This document shows positions 8,380 to 17,460 of a DNA stretch of 64,000 bases, piece after piece (within the stretch, counting starts at the first letter, position 1; each line of letters begins with the position of its first letter). Location: NCBI GenBank assembly GCA_031216755.1, contig JARUHG010000001.1, positions 992,001 through 1,056,000 of the forward strand. Direction: 5' to 3'. The notes below the pieces were generated by a model that saw nothing but the letters and a program-made list of their open reading frames with translations, did not search any database and was not told the origin of the DNA. Source of the DNA: Lysobacter arvi (GTDB lineage: Bacteria; Pseudomonadota; Gammaproteobacteria; Xanthomonadales; Xanthomonadaceae). Both the position numbers and the translations under genes were made by a program.

Positions 8380-9306
8380 GTGTACCCGCTCATCGCCAAA
8401 ATTAGCACGACCGTTCGTAAGCTGATTGCGCTCTACGGACTCCGCCTCTGGTTCGCCATCGGCGGACGGATCGCGCCGCGAAGTGCGGTAGCGCGGGCGG
8501 CGCGGATCTTCTGTACGCCGATGGCGTCCTCGCGCACCCGCGCGCTCGCCGCGCCCACGTTCGATGCCCGCGAGGAACGCGTCACCGTGGACGACCACGC
8601 GGTCACGGCGTACGTCTGGGGCGACCCGCGACGCGAACCGTACGTGCTGTTCGCCCACGGCTGGTCGAGCCACGGCACACGCGTCGCCGCGTGGCTGCCG
8701 CGCCTGCGAGACGCCGGCTACGCCGTCGTCGCCTTCGACCAGCCAGCGCACGGCCGCAGTCCGGGCGAGCTGGCGACGCTGCCCTGCTTCACCCGCCACC
8801 TGATGGCGGTGGGCGAACACTTCGGTCCGGCCGCGGTCGTGATCGGCCATTCGCTCGGCGGCGCGGCGACGGCGAACGCGCTTTCGCGTGGACTACAGGC
8901 CGAACGCGCGGTGCTGATCGCGCCCGCGGCCGATCCGGTGGCTGCCGCGGAGCGCTTCGCCGACCTGCTCTGGATCGGACACACGCTGTGCCGACGCATG
9001 TACGAGCACTTCGAACGCCGCATCGGCATCACCTTCGAGGAACAGCAGGCGCACCGCACCGCGCCGGTGATCGGTCGGCCGGCGCTCATCGTCCATGACC
9101 TGGAAGATGGCGACGTGCCCTGGTCGGAAGGCGAGCGGTACGCGCGCTACTGGCCCGATTCCCGACTGCTGACCACCCGCGGCCTGGGCCATCGTCGCGT
9201 GCTGGACGACGACGCGGTGATCGGCGCCGTGATGCGCTTCCTGCGCGGCGAAACCGTCGGCGAACGCGCCGTGTCGTCGCCGAATCTGCCGTTCGGGATC
9301 GCGTGA
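8380..9306 (+). CDS. Alpha/beta fold hydrolase
   Basis: 308 residues. The oxyanion region VLFAHGWSSHGTR, the nucleophile elbow VVIGHSLGGAA (Ser of GHSLGG near residue 159) and a late His in TRGLGHRRVL supply an apparent catalytic triad. A hydrophobic N-terminal stretch (IALYGLRLWFAIGG) may associate with the membrane. The best start is GTG at 8380 because GGAGGA lies 9 bp upstream; in-frame sequence further upstream overlaps the TetR gene. It is probably cotranscribed with and controlled by that TetR protein. The substrate cannot be told from sequence; an esterase or lipase-like role is likely. Confidence 0.88.
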   Translation: MYPLIAKISTTVRKLIALYGLRLWFAIGGRIAPRSAVARAARIFCTPMASSRTRALAAPTFDAREERVTVDDHAVTAYVWGDPRREPYVLFAHGWSSHGTRVAAWLPRLRDAGYAVVAFDQPAHGRSPGELATLPCFTRHLMAVGEHFGPAAVVIGHSLGGAATANALSRGLQAERAVLIAPAADPVAAAERFADLLWIGHTLCRRMYEHFERRIGITFEEQQAHRTAPVIGRPALIVHDLEDGDVPWSEGERYARYWPDSRLLTTRGLGHRRVLDDDAVIGAVMRFLRGETVGERAVSSPNLPFGIA

Positions 9307-9367
9307 GACGGACGTTCATTGCCCCGGTCCGGGCGAGGCCCTAAGCTTCCTGCAACCGATTTCCCAC

Positions 9368-9393
9368 GACGGCGCCTGCGGGCGCCGTCTTGC
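9368..9393 (+). terminator. Hairpin after the hydrolase gene
   Basis: GACGGCGCC and GGCGCCGTC form a 9-bp stem with a TGCG loop, followed by TTGC. It lies 62 bp after the hydrolase stop and is a plausible weak intrinsic terminator. Confidence 0.55.
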
Positions 9394-9457
9394 TGCAGGA
9401 CTGCGCACTCCATGCCGATCTCCGCTGCCCCGCCCGTTCCGTTCCAGGGGCGCCTGA

Positions 9458-10663
9458 ATGTCTGAGTCGCTGCACGCGTTGCTGGAACGCCAGCCGCACG
9501 CGATCGTCGAACGCGACGGCGTGCGCTACACCCTGCTCGGCACGGCGCACGTGTCGCAGGCCAGCGTCGATGCGGTCCGCGACGCGGTCGGCAGCGGCGC
9601 GTTCGATGCCGTCGCCGTCGAACTGGACCCGCAGCGGCTGACCGCGCTCACCGATCCGGACGCGATGGCGCGCATGGACCTGGTCGAGGTCATCCGCAAG
9701 GGCAAGACGGCGCTGTTCGCCGCGAATCTCGCACTGGCGGCGTACCAGCGCCGGCTCGCCGAGCAGCTCGGCATCGAGCCCGGCGCAGAACTCAAGCGCG
9801 CCGTGCTGGAAGCGCGCCAACGCGAGCTGCCGGTGCACCTGATCGACCGCGACGTCGGCCTGACCTTCCGCCGTGCGAGCGCCGGACTCGGCTTCTGGGG
9901 GCGGATCAAGCTCGGCGCCGGGCTGATCACCGCCTTGTTCGTGGACGAGGAAGTCGGCGAAGCGGACATCGAGAAGCTCAAGCAGGGCGACATGCTCGAA
10001 TCGAGCTTCAGCGAATTCGCCAGCGACAGCCCCGAACTGTACGAAGCGGTCATCGCCGAGCGCGATCGCTACATGGCCGCGCGCCTGCGCGAAACGCACG
10101 GCGACGCACGCGAAGTGCTGGCCGTCGTCGGCGCCGGGCACCTGCAAGGCCTGGCGCGCCACCTGCGCGAGGAGACGCGCGATCCGGAAACGATCCGCAC
10201 CGAACTCGAAGCCGTGCGCAAGAAGAGCCGCACGCCGTGGCTGGGCATCGTGATCGTCGCACTGATCGTCACGGCGATCGGTGTCGGCATCTGGCGCGGC
10301 GGCTTCGCCATGGGCGCGGACCTGCTGCTGCAGTGGATCGCCTGCACCGCCGGCTTCGCCGCGGTCGGCTGCGCGCTGGCGACCGCGCATCCCTTGAGCA
10401 TCCTCACCGCCGCGCTCTTCGCGCCGCTGAAGCCGTTCCGCCTCGGCGTGCCCACCGGCACCTTCAGCGCGTTGACCGAAGCACGCATCCGCAAGCCGAC
10501 GTACGCCGATTTCATGTCGCTGCGCGACGACGTGCAATCGGTGCGCGGCTGGTACCGCAACCGCGTCGCCCGCGTGCTGCTGACGTTCCTGCTCACCAAT
10601 CTCGGCTCGATGATCGGCGCGTGGGCGGGCCTGTTCCGCATCGGCGGGAAGCTGCTGCACTGA
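9458..10663 (+). CDS. TraB/PrgY-family membrane protein
   Basis: 401 residues. The N-terminal TraB domain (about 20-230) has the family's metal-site-like motifs GTAHVS near residue 29, a conserved Glu in AVELDPQR, and GAGHLQGL near 220. The C-terminal third carries several transmembrane helices (about 258-275, 285-310, 312-340 and 370-395). The family includes enterococcal PrgY, which limits pheromone activity, and animal TIKI proteases, so a membrane metalloprotease is possible. The role here is unknown. It is followed by a strong terminator and faces the RND operon convergently. Confidence 0.88.
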   Translation: MSESLHALLERQPHAIVERDGVRYTLLGTAHVSQASVDAVRDAVGSGAFDAVAVELDPQRLTALTDPDAMARMDLVEVIRKGKTALFAANLALAAYQRRLAEQLGIEPGAELKRAVLEARQRELPVHLIDRDVGLTFRRASAGLGFWGRIKLGAGLITALFVDEEVGEADIEKLKQGDMLESSFSEFASDSPELYEAVIAERDRYMAARLRETHGDAREVLAVVGAGHLQGLARHLREETRDPETIRTELEAVRKKSRTPWLGIVIVALIVTAIGVGIWRGGFAMGADLLLQWIACTAGFAAVGCALATAHPLSILTAALFAPLKPFRLGVPTGTFSALTEARIRKPTYADFMSLRDDVQSVRGWYRNRVARVLLTFLLTNLGSMIGAWAGLFRIGGKLLH

Positions 10664-10800
10664 TCAGGTGCATGCGTGGCCCGGGCACGCCGGGCGCGCG
10701 TGCGTCTCGAGTGGCGCGAGCGTGACGTTCCGGGCGCCGGCTTCGGACGCTCCCGGGCTGCACACACCGGTTCGTCACCTGATCCGGCGCCGTCCACGGC

Positions 10801-10831
10801 AAAGGGCCGGAGCAAGCTCCGGCCCTTTTTT
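10801..10831 (+). terminator. Strong terminator between traB-like gene and RND operon
   Basis: AAAGGGCCGGAG and CTCCGGCCCTTT form a 12-bp perfect stem with a CAAG loop followed by further T residues on the plus strand. On the minus strand only TTT follows, so it mainly serves the upstream plus-strand gene and perhaps also the RND operon. Confidence 0.85.
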
Positions 10832-10845
10832 CGTGCGCTGCGAAG

Positions 10846-13800
10846 TCAGTCGACCTGGATCGCCGTGATCGACGCCCCGCCCACCGCACCTTCGACCTGC
10901 TTCCCTCGCGCGCGACGGATCATGCGCGACGTGCTGTTGCGCAGGTCGTCGAGCATCGCGTAGATCGTCGGCAGGAACAGCAGGCTGACGACGGTGGAGA
11001 ACGCCAGGCCGCCGGCGATCGCGCGGGCCATCGGGTAGTACGGCGGACCGTCGCCGCCGATCTGCGTCTGCGTCAGCGAGATCGGCACCATCGCCAGGAT
11101 CGCCGTGCCCATCGTCATCAGGATCGGGCGCAGGCGCTCCTTGCTGCCTTCCACCAGTGCGTCGGTGCGCGACAGGCCGCGCCGGCGCAGGTTGTTGATG
11201 TGCTCGATCATGACGATGCCGTTGTTCACCACCACGCCCATCAGCACCAGGATGCCGATGAAGGCCATGATGTTGAACTCGGTGCCCGTCAGCCAGAACA
11301 GCCAGAACACGCCGAACACCGAGAACAGCACGCCGCTCATGATGGCCGACGGGAACAGCAGCGATTCGAACACCGCCGCCATCACCACGTAGATCATGAT
11401 CAGCGCGATCAGCAGGTTGAACATCATCTGCTTGTTCGCTTCGGCTTCGTCCTCGAAGGCGCCCGACTCGAAGGTGTAGTTGTAGCCGGCCGGGAAGGCC
11501 ACGGCCTTGAGCGTCTCCTCCATCGCCTTGCGCGCCTCGGGCACGGTGACCTTCTCGCCGAGGTTGGCCTGGATGGCGACCGTCGTCTGCCGGTTCGCGC
11601 GCTGGATCTGCGTCGCCGACGGCTTGACCGCCACGTCGACCATCGCCAGCAGGGGCACGGTGCGGCCGTCCGGCGCGCGCACCGTGAAGCTCGCGACGTC
11701 TTCCATGCCGAACTGCTCGGCGCCTTCGAAGCGCACCCACACCGGCACTTCGGTGTCGCCGCGACGGAACTCGCGCAGCGGGGCGCCGCGCAGCGCCAGG
11801 CCGACGAAGCTGGCCACTTCCTGCGCGCTGAAGCCGAACGACGCCGCGCGTTCGCGATCCACGCGCACCGACAGCTCGCTGTTCTGATCGCCGATATCGA
11901 CGCGGACGTCGCGCAGTTCCTTCCGCTTGGCGAGGATGGGAACGATGTCGTTGGCCAGCTCGACCAGCGTTTCGGTCGAATCGCCCACCAGTTGCACCTG
12001 CACGTTCTGTCCCGGAGCACCGCCGCCGCCACCGCCGCCGCCCTGGTTGCCGATGCCGATGTTGGCGCGCGCCGACTTCGGCAGGTCCTTGCGCAGCTGC
12101 TCGACGATGCCCTTGGACTCGCTGATCTTCTTGGTGTCGAAGGTGATGCGCGTGCCGCCCCAGCCCTGCTCGCTGTAGTACGAGTACACCTGGGTGATGT
12201 TGTACTTCTTGCGGTTGGCGTCCAGGAACCTCTCGATCTTGAGGATCTCGTCGGACATCTGCTCCTTCGTGTACGCGCCCTTCCACTGGTAGAAGATGTT
12301 CGTCTCGGTGCCGTCGTCGCCGCCGAACATGTTCTTCTTGGTCAGGTTGAAGGGCACGATGCTGACGGCGATGATCATCACGATGCCCAGCACCGCCTTG
12401 CCGCGATGTTCCAGCGTCCAGCGCAGGAAGGTCGCGTAACGCTTCTGCAGGCGCGGGATGACGCCCTGGTCGGACTTCACCGCCGGCGGCGTCTTCAGGC
12501 GCGCGGAAATCATCGGGATCAGGCTGACCGCGACCAGCCACGAGGCGAGCAGCGACACCGAGATCGTGATCGCGATCTGCGACAGATAGATCGACAGGAA
12601 GTTGCGCTCGCCGAACAGGTTCGGCAGGAACACGATGCAGTGGCACAGCGTGCCGGCCGACAGCGCGATGGCGACGTGCTTGGTGCCCAGGATCGAGGCG
12701 AGCACCGGCTGGTCGGGCATGCGCTCGCGTTCCTGGTAGATGCTCTCCACCACCACGACCGCGTTGTCCACCAGCATGCCCACCGCCAGCAGCAGGCCCA
12801 TCATCGAAAGGATGTTCAGCGTGACGCCGGCGAAGTACATGAAGCCCAGCGTCATCACGAAGCAGATCGGAATGGCCAGCGTGACCATCAGCGTCGACGG
12901 CCAGTGGCGCAGGAAGAAGAACAGCACCGCGATCGAAAGCAGCAGGCCGATCGCCCCGGCTTCGGCCAGTTCGAGCAGCGACTTGGTGACGTTGTCGCCC
13001 TGGTTGTCGATGATGATGATGCGGATGTCGCTCAGCTCGGGCTGCTTGCGGATCGCCTCCACTTCCGCCAGCGCCTTGCTCGAGACGTCGACAAGGTTGG
13101 CGTTGCGCTCCTTGAAGATGTCCAGGCCGATCGCGGGGCGCCCGTCGAGGCGACGCCCATAGTTCATGCGCTGCGGTTTCAGCCGAACCTGCGCGATGTC
13201 GCCGAGCCGGACGCCGGTGTTGTTGATGACCAGGTCGCGCAGCTGTTGCAGGTCGACGATCTCGCCCACCGGCTGCACGCGAAGGCGGCGTCCGCCGTCG
13301 TCGATCTGGCCGGCGGAGATCGAGAAGTTCACCGCCTTCAGGCGTTCGTTGAGCTCGTTGAGGCTGAGGTTGTGCGCGGTGAGGCGATCGGGGTCGATCG
13401 CGATCTCCACTTCGTTCGGTGCGGCGCCGGTCACGTCGACACGCGCGACGCCCGGGATGCGTTCGATGCGCCGCTTGAACTCGCGCTCGATCATGTCGTA
13501 CGAGCCGGTCAGGTCGCTCTTGCTGGCCAGTCGCACGCGCAGGACGGGTTCGTCCGTCGTGGAGAACTTGAAGACGTTGAAGCGCTGCAGGTCGTCGGGC
13601 AGATCGTCGCGAATGGCGTCGATGCGCTCGCGCGCCTCCGAGGCCGCGATGGCGACATCGCGGTTCCAGTCGGAGAACTGCATGAAGATTTCCGCGCCGT
13701 CGGCCCGCGCGTTCGCATCCATGCGCTTGATGCCGGTCATCGTCGACAGCGCTTCCTCCACCGGACGCAGCAGCGTGCGCTCCACCTCCTCTGGGGTGGA

Positions 13801-13959
13801 GCCGGTGTACGGCAGCTGCACGAAGATGAAGGGCGGCGAGACTTCGGGAAAGGCCTCCAGCGGCAGCCGGATCGCCGCGATCAGGCCGATCACGAACAGC
13901 GACACGAAGAACATGATCGCCGTGACCGGCCGCTTGATGCTGAGCTCCGCAATCGTCAT
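10846..13959 (-). CDS. RND efflux permease, second of the operon
   Basis: 1037-residue inner-membrane proton-driven pump of the AcrB/MexF superfamily. It starts MTIAELSIKRPVTAIMFFVS, the usual RND N-terminus, and has two sets of six transmembrane helices with large periplasmic loops. The second transmembrane bundle contains NNGIVMIEHINNLRRRG. A run of eight glycines at about residues 639-646 (GNQ-Gly8-APG) lies in the second periplasmic loop and is unusual. The ATG is 12 bp downstream of the stop of the other permease gene. With an adaptor and two different permeases, the operon resembles MdtABC/MuxABC, in which the two permeases form a mixed trimer. The substrate is not known. Confidence 0.95.
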   Translation of the reverse strand: MTIAELSIKRPVTAIMFFVSLFVIGLIAAIRLPLEAFPEVSPPFIFVQLPYTGSTPEEVERTLLRPVEEALSTMTGIKRMDANARADGAEIFMQFSDWNRDVAIAASEARERIDAIRDDLPDDLQRFNVFKFSTTDEPVLRVRLASKSDLTGSYDMIEREFKRRIERIPGVARVDVTGAAPNEVEIAIDPDRLTAHNLSLNELNERLKAVNFSISAGQIDDGGRRLRVQPVGEIVDLQQLRDLVINNTGVRLGDIAQVRLKPQRMNYGRRLDGRPAIGLDIFKERNANLVDVSSKALAEVEAIRKQPELSDIRIIIIDNQGDNVTKSLLELAEAGAIGLLLSIAVLFFFLRHWPSTLMVTLAIPICFVMTLGFMYFAGVTLNILSMMGLLLAVGMLVDNAVVVVESIYQERERMPDQPVLASILGTKHVAIALSAGTLCHCIVFLPNLFGERNFLSIYLSQIAITISVSLLASWLVAVSLIPMISARLKTPPAVKSDQGVIPRLQKRYATFLRWTLEHRGKAVLGIVMIIAVSIVPFNLTKKNMFGGDDGTETNIFYQWKGAYTKEQMSDEILKIERFLDANRKKYNITQVYSYYSEQGWGGTRITFDTKKISESKGIVEQLRKDLPKSARANIGIGNQGGGGGGGGAPGQNVQVQLVGDSTETLVELANDIVPILAKRKELRDVRVDIGDQNSELSVRVDRERAASFGFSAQEVASFVGLALRGAPLREFRRGDTEVPVWVRFEGAEQFGMEDVASFTVRAPDGRTVPLLAMVDVAVKPSATQIQRANRQTTVAIQANLGEKVTVPEARKAMEETLKAVAFPAGYNYTFESGAFEDEAEANKQMMFNLLIALIMIYVVMAAVFESLLFPSAIMSGVLFSVFGVFWLFWLTGTEFNIMAFIGILVLMGVVVNNGIVMIEHINNLRRRGLSRTDALVEGSKERLRPILMTMGTAILAMVPISLTQTQIGGDGPPYYPMARAIAGGLAFSTVVSLLFLPTIYAMLDDLRNSTSRMIRRARGKQVEGAVGGASITAIQVD

Positions 13960-13971
13960 CTCGCGCGCTCC

Positions 13972-16900
13972 TCAGACCGGCTCGGCGTGGCCGCCGGCGC
14001 CCTCGCCCGTGGCGACCGCCCCGTGCGTGCGCTTGGCGCGGTTGACGTAGTACTCGTCGGCGCGACGATCCAGCAGGTCGTACACGACCGGGATCACCAC
14101 CAGCGTCAGCAACGTCGATACCAGCAGGCCGCCGATCACGGTGATCGCCATCGGCGAGCGCACTTCGGCGCCCTCGCCCATCGCCACCGCCAGCGGCAGG
14201 AAGCCGAACAGCGTGCACGTCGTGGTCATGATGATCGGACGCAGTCGCGAACGCGCGCCTTCCACCAGCGCCTCGCGCTTGGCCACGCCGGCCTCGCGCA
14301 GCTGGTTCACCTTGTCGACGAGGATGATCGCGTTCTTCACCACCAGTCCGACCAGCAGGATCAGGCCGATGAACACCACCACCGACACCGGCGAATTGGT
14401 GAGCAGCAGGGCGAGCACGGCACCGACCAGCGCCAGCGGGATGGTGAACAGGATGACGAACGGGTGCAGCAGCGATTCGAACTGCGACGCCATCACCAGG
14501 TACACCAGGAACACGGCCAGGCCGAACGCGAACAGCAGCGAGGTCACCGAATCGGCCAGCTCTTCGCCCTGGCCGCCGATGTGCATGCTCACGCCTGCGC
14601 CGAGCGGCTCCTTCGACACCATTTCCTCGACTTCGCGCACCGCGGTGCCCAGGTCGATGTCGCGCAGGTTCGCCGAGACGATCGCCACGCGCACCTGGTC
14701 GGCGCGGTGGATCTCGCTCGGACCGGTCGTGGCGACCACGTCGGCGACCGAGTCCAGCGTCACGGGCCGGCTGCTGTTCGGATTGACGATCAGGCGACGG
14801 ATGCTGTCGACGGACGCACGATCGGTTTCGCGGGCGCGCACCAGCACGTCGATCTTGCGATCGCGGAAGCTGTAACGCGTGGCCACATCGCCACGCACCT
14901 TCTTCACCACGACGTCGGCGATCTGGCGCGTGGTCAGCCCCAGCGCGCCCGCGCGATCCTGGTCGAAGCGGATCTGGATCTCGGGGAAGCCTTCCTCCAC
15001 CGTCGATTTCACGTCGGCGTAGTGCGGGTTCGCGCGCAGCAGCTTCGCCATGCGCTGGCCGGCCTGTTCGATGCCCTCCAGGTCCTGCCCGCGCAGCTCG
15101 ATTTCAAGCGGCGTGGAGAAGCTGAAGAGCTCGGGGCGGGCGAAGTCGACCTGCGCGCCCGGATGGGCCTTCATCGTGTCGCGCAGCCGTTCGGTCTCGC
15201 GCGCCTCGACGTCCTTGCTGCCGCCGTTCGCCATCACCACCGTGAGCTTGCCGATGTTCTCGCCGCTCTCGGTCGGATTCGCGTCCAGCCGCGTGCCGCT
15301 GCCGCTCACGCCATACAGCGCGCGGATGCCGTCGTCCTTGGCGTGCTTGAGCTGCAACTCGCGCACCAGCGCATCGGTGTCGCGCAGCGGCGTGCCCGGC
15401 GGAAGCTTCACGGTCATCTCGAAGCGATCCTGCGCCAACTGCGGGATCAGGTCCGCGCCCAGCATCGGCACCGCCAGCAGCGTGAGCACGAACGCGCCCG
15501 CCGCCGAACCCAGCACCAGCGCCGGACGGTTCAGCGCGTTCGGCAGCAGCTTCAGATACCCGCGTTCGGCACGGCCATACGGCGCCATCGCCAGGTCGCT
15601 CGCCTTGCGCATCACCGGACCGACGACCGCGACCAGCATGCGCCACACGCGCACGATCGCCCACGCGATACCGAAGAACACGTTGCGCAGCACCCAGTTG
15701 AGACCGCGCTGGAACCACGACAGCGGTTGGCCGAACTTCGTCTTCGGTTCCCAGCGCGGGTGCGGCGCTTCTTCCGCGAAGGCCATCGGCGGCCGACCCT
15801 TCAGCGCGCTCAGCATCGGGATCAGCGTCATCGACACGATCAGCGAGATGCCGATGGCGAGCGCCACCGTCAGCGCCTGGTCGCGGAACAGCTGGCCCGC
15901 GATCCCCTGCACGAACACCAGCGGCAGGAAGACGGCGATCGTCGTCAGCGTCGACGCGACCACGGCCATGCTCACCTCGCGCGTGCCGGCGATGGCGGCG
16001 TCCAGCACGCCGAGCCCTCGCTCGCGTGCCTTGGCGATGCTTTCCAGTACGACGATCGAATCGTCCACCACCAGGCCGGTCGCCAGCGCCAGGCCACCCA
16101 GCGACATGACGTTGAGGCTCAGGCCCATCTGCCCCATGAAGAAGAACGTCGCGATGATCGACACCGGCAGCGACAGGCTGATGACGAACGTGCTCCAGCC
16201 GTCGCGCAGGAACAGGAAGATGATCAGCACCGCGAGCGCGCCGCCGATCACCGCGTCCTTCTTGACGTCGGAAATCGCGTGGCGGATGAACTGCGACTGG
16301 TCGTCGATGGTCGTCAGCTCGACGTCCGGCGGCACCTGCTGCTTGAGTTCGTCCAGGCGTTTCTGGATCGCATCGGCGGTGGCGACGGTATTCGCGTCGC
16401 CTTCCTTGTAGATCGCCAGTTCGACCGCTTCCTTGCCCGCGAGGCGGATGATCGCCTCGCGTTCCTTGAAACCCTGGCGCACGTCGGCGATGTCCTTCAG
16501 GCGCACCGGCATGCCGCCGGCGATGGCCGCGCCGCTGCCGGAGTTGGCGCTCTGGACGGACGCCGCGGCGGCCATCGCTTCGGCCGAACCGGTCTGCGCG
16601 GCGATCGCCGCCATCTGCGCCGCCGCCGACGCGGCCGCGCTGTCGCCGCCACTCTGCGTGGTCACCAGCATCTCGCGCATTTCCGGCACGCTGGCGAACT
16701 GGTTCACCGTGCGCACGAGGTAACGCTGCGAGCCCTCTTCCAGGCGGCCGCCGGAGATGTTGATGTTTTCCTGCTGCAGTCGCTGGATGACGGTGTCGAT
16801 CGGCAGGTTCAGCTGCGCGATCTTCTGCTGGTCGATGTCGACCTGGATCTCGTCCTCCAGGCCGCCGCCGACCTTGACCGCGGCCACGCCTTCGACGGGC

Positions 16901-17445
16901 TCGAGCTTCTTCTTCAGGTCGTCGTCGGCGTAGCGGCGCAACGCGGTGAGCTGGCGCAGGGCCTCGGTGTCGCTCGACGGCTCGCTCTTGGGCGACAGCG
17001 CGATGCGCAGGATCGGCTCGGTCGACGGATTGAAGCGCAACAGCACCGGCGCCTTGGCTTCAAGCGGAAGTTGCAGCACTTCCATCTTGTCGCGCACTTC
17101 CAGGCCGGCCTGGTCCATGTCGGTGCCCCAGGCGAACTCGAGCACGACGTCGCTCTGGCCGGTGCGCGAAACCGACTTCAGCTTGCGCAGCCCCTTGACC
17201 ACGCCGACGGCTTCTTCCACCGGCTCGCTGATCAGGGTTTCGATTTCCGACGGCGCCGCACCGGTGTATTCGGTGCGCACGGTCAGGGTGGGATAGCTCA
17301 GATCCGGCAGCAGGTTGACCTTGAGGTCGCCCAGCGCGATCAGACCGAAGAGGACGAAAGTGAGGGTCACCATCGCCACCGTCACCCGGCGGCGCGTGGA
17401 GAACTCCACCAGGTTGAAACCGGGCGTGTGCGCGTGTTGCGTCAC
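13972..17445 (-). CDS. RND efflux permease, first of the operon, with extra insertions
   Basis: 1157 residues, about 110 longer than the usual RND permease. It has the typical N-terminus (FSTRRRVTVAMVTLTFVLFG) and transmembrane motifs such as GLALATGLVVDDSIVVLESI and VGLVVKNAIILVDKVNQL. Two insertions explain the length: an Ala/Ser-rich low-complexity stretch in the first periplasmic loop (about residues 262-309), and a roughly 80-residue segment between the first and second transmembrane halves (about 559-642) with an extra hydrophobic hairpin. It follows the adaptor gene by 15 bp and precedes the second permease by 12 bp. It probably heterotrimerises with its neighbour. Confidence 0.95.
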   Translation of the reverse strand: MTQHAHTPGFNLVEFSTRRRVTVAMVTLTFVLFGLIALGDLKVNLLPDLSYPTLTVRTEYTGAAPSEIETLISEPVEEAVGVVKGLRKLKSVSRTGQSDVVLEFAWGTDMDQAGLEVRDKMEVLQLPLEAKAPVLLRFNPSTEPILRIALSPKSEPSSDTEALRQLTALRRYADDDLKKKLEPVEGVAAVKVGGGLEDEIQVDIDQQKIAQLNLPIDTVIQRLQQENINISGGRLEEGSQRYLVRTVNQFASVPEMREMLVTTQSGGDSAAASAAAQMAAIAAQTGSAEAMAAAASVQSANSGSGAAIAGGMPVRLKDIADVRQGFKEREAIIRLAGKEAVELAIYKEGDANTVATADAIQKRLDELKQQVPPDVELTTIDDQSQFIRHAISDVKKDAVIGGALAVLIIFLFLRDGWSTFVISLSLPVSIIATFFFMGQMGLSLNVMSLGGLALATGLVVDDSIVVLESIAKARERGLGVLDAAIAGTREVSMAVVASTLTTIAVFLPLVFVQGIAGQLFRDQALTVALAIGISLIVSMTLIPMLSALKGRPPMAFAEEAPHPRWEPKTKFGQPLSWFQRGLNWVLRNVFFGIAWAIVRVWRMLVAVVGPVMRKASDLAMAPYGRAERGYLKLLPNALNRPALVLGSAAGAFVLTLLAVPMLGADLIPQLAQDRFEMTVKLPPGTPLRDTDALVRELQLKHAKDDGIRALYGVSGSGTRLDANPTESGENIGKLTVVMANGGSKDVEARETERLRDTMKAHPGAQVDFARPELFSFSTPLEIELRGQDLEGIEQAGQRMAKLLRANPHYADVKSTVEEGFPEIQIRFDQDRAGALGLTTRQIADVVVKKVRGDVATRYSFRDRKIDVLVRARETDRASVDSIRRLIVNPNSSRPVTLDSVADVVATTGPSEIHRADQVRVAIVSANLRDIDLGTAVREVEEMVSKEPLGAGVSMHIGGQGEELADSVTSLLFAFGLAVFLVYLVMASQFESLLHPFVILFTIPLALVGAVLALLLTNSPVSVVVFIGLILLVGLVVKNAIILVDKVNQLREAGVAKREALVEGARSRLRPIIMTTTCTLFGFLPLAVAMGEGAEVRSPMAITVIGGLLVSTLLTLVVIPVVYDLLDRRADEYYVNRAKRTHGAVATGEGAGGHAEPV

Positions 17446-17460
17446 GTGGGTTCTCCGGGA

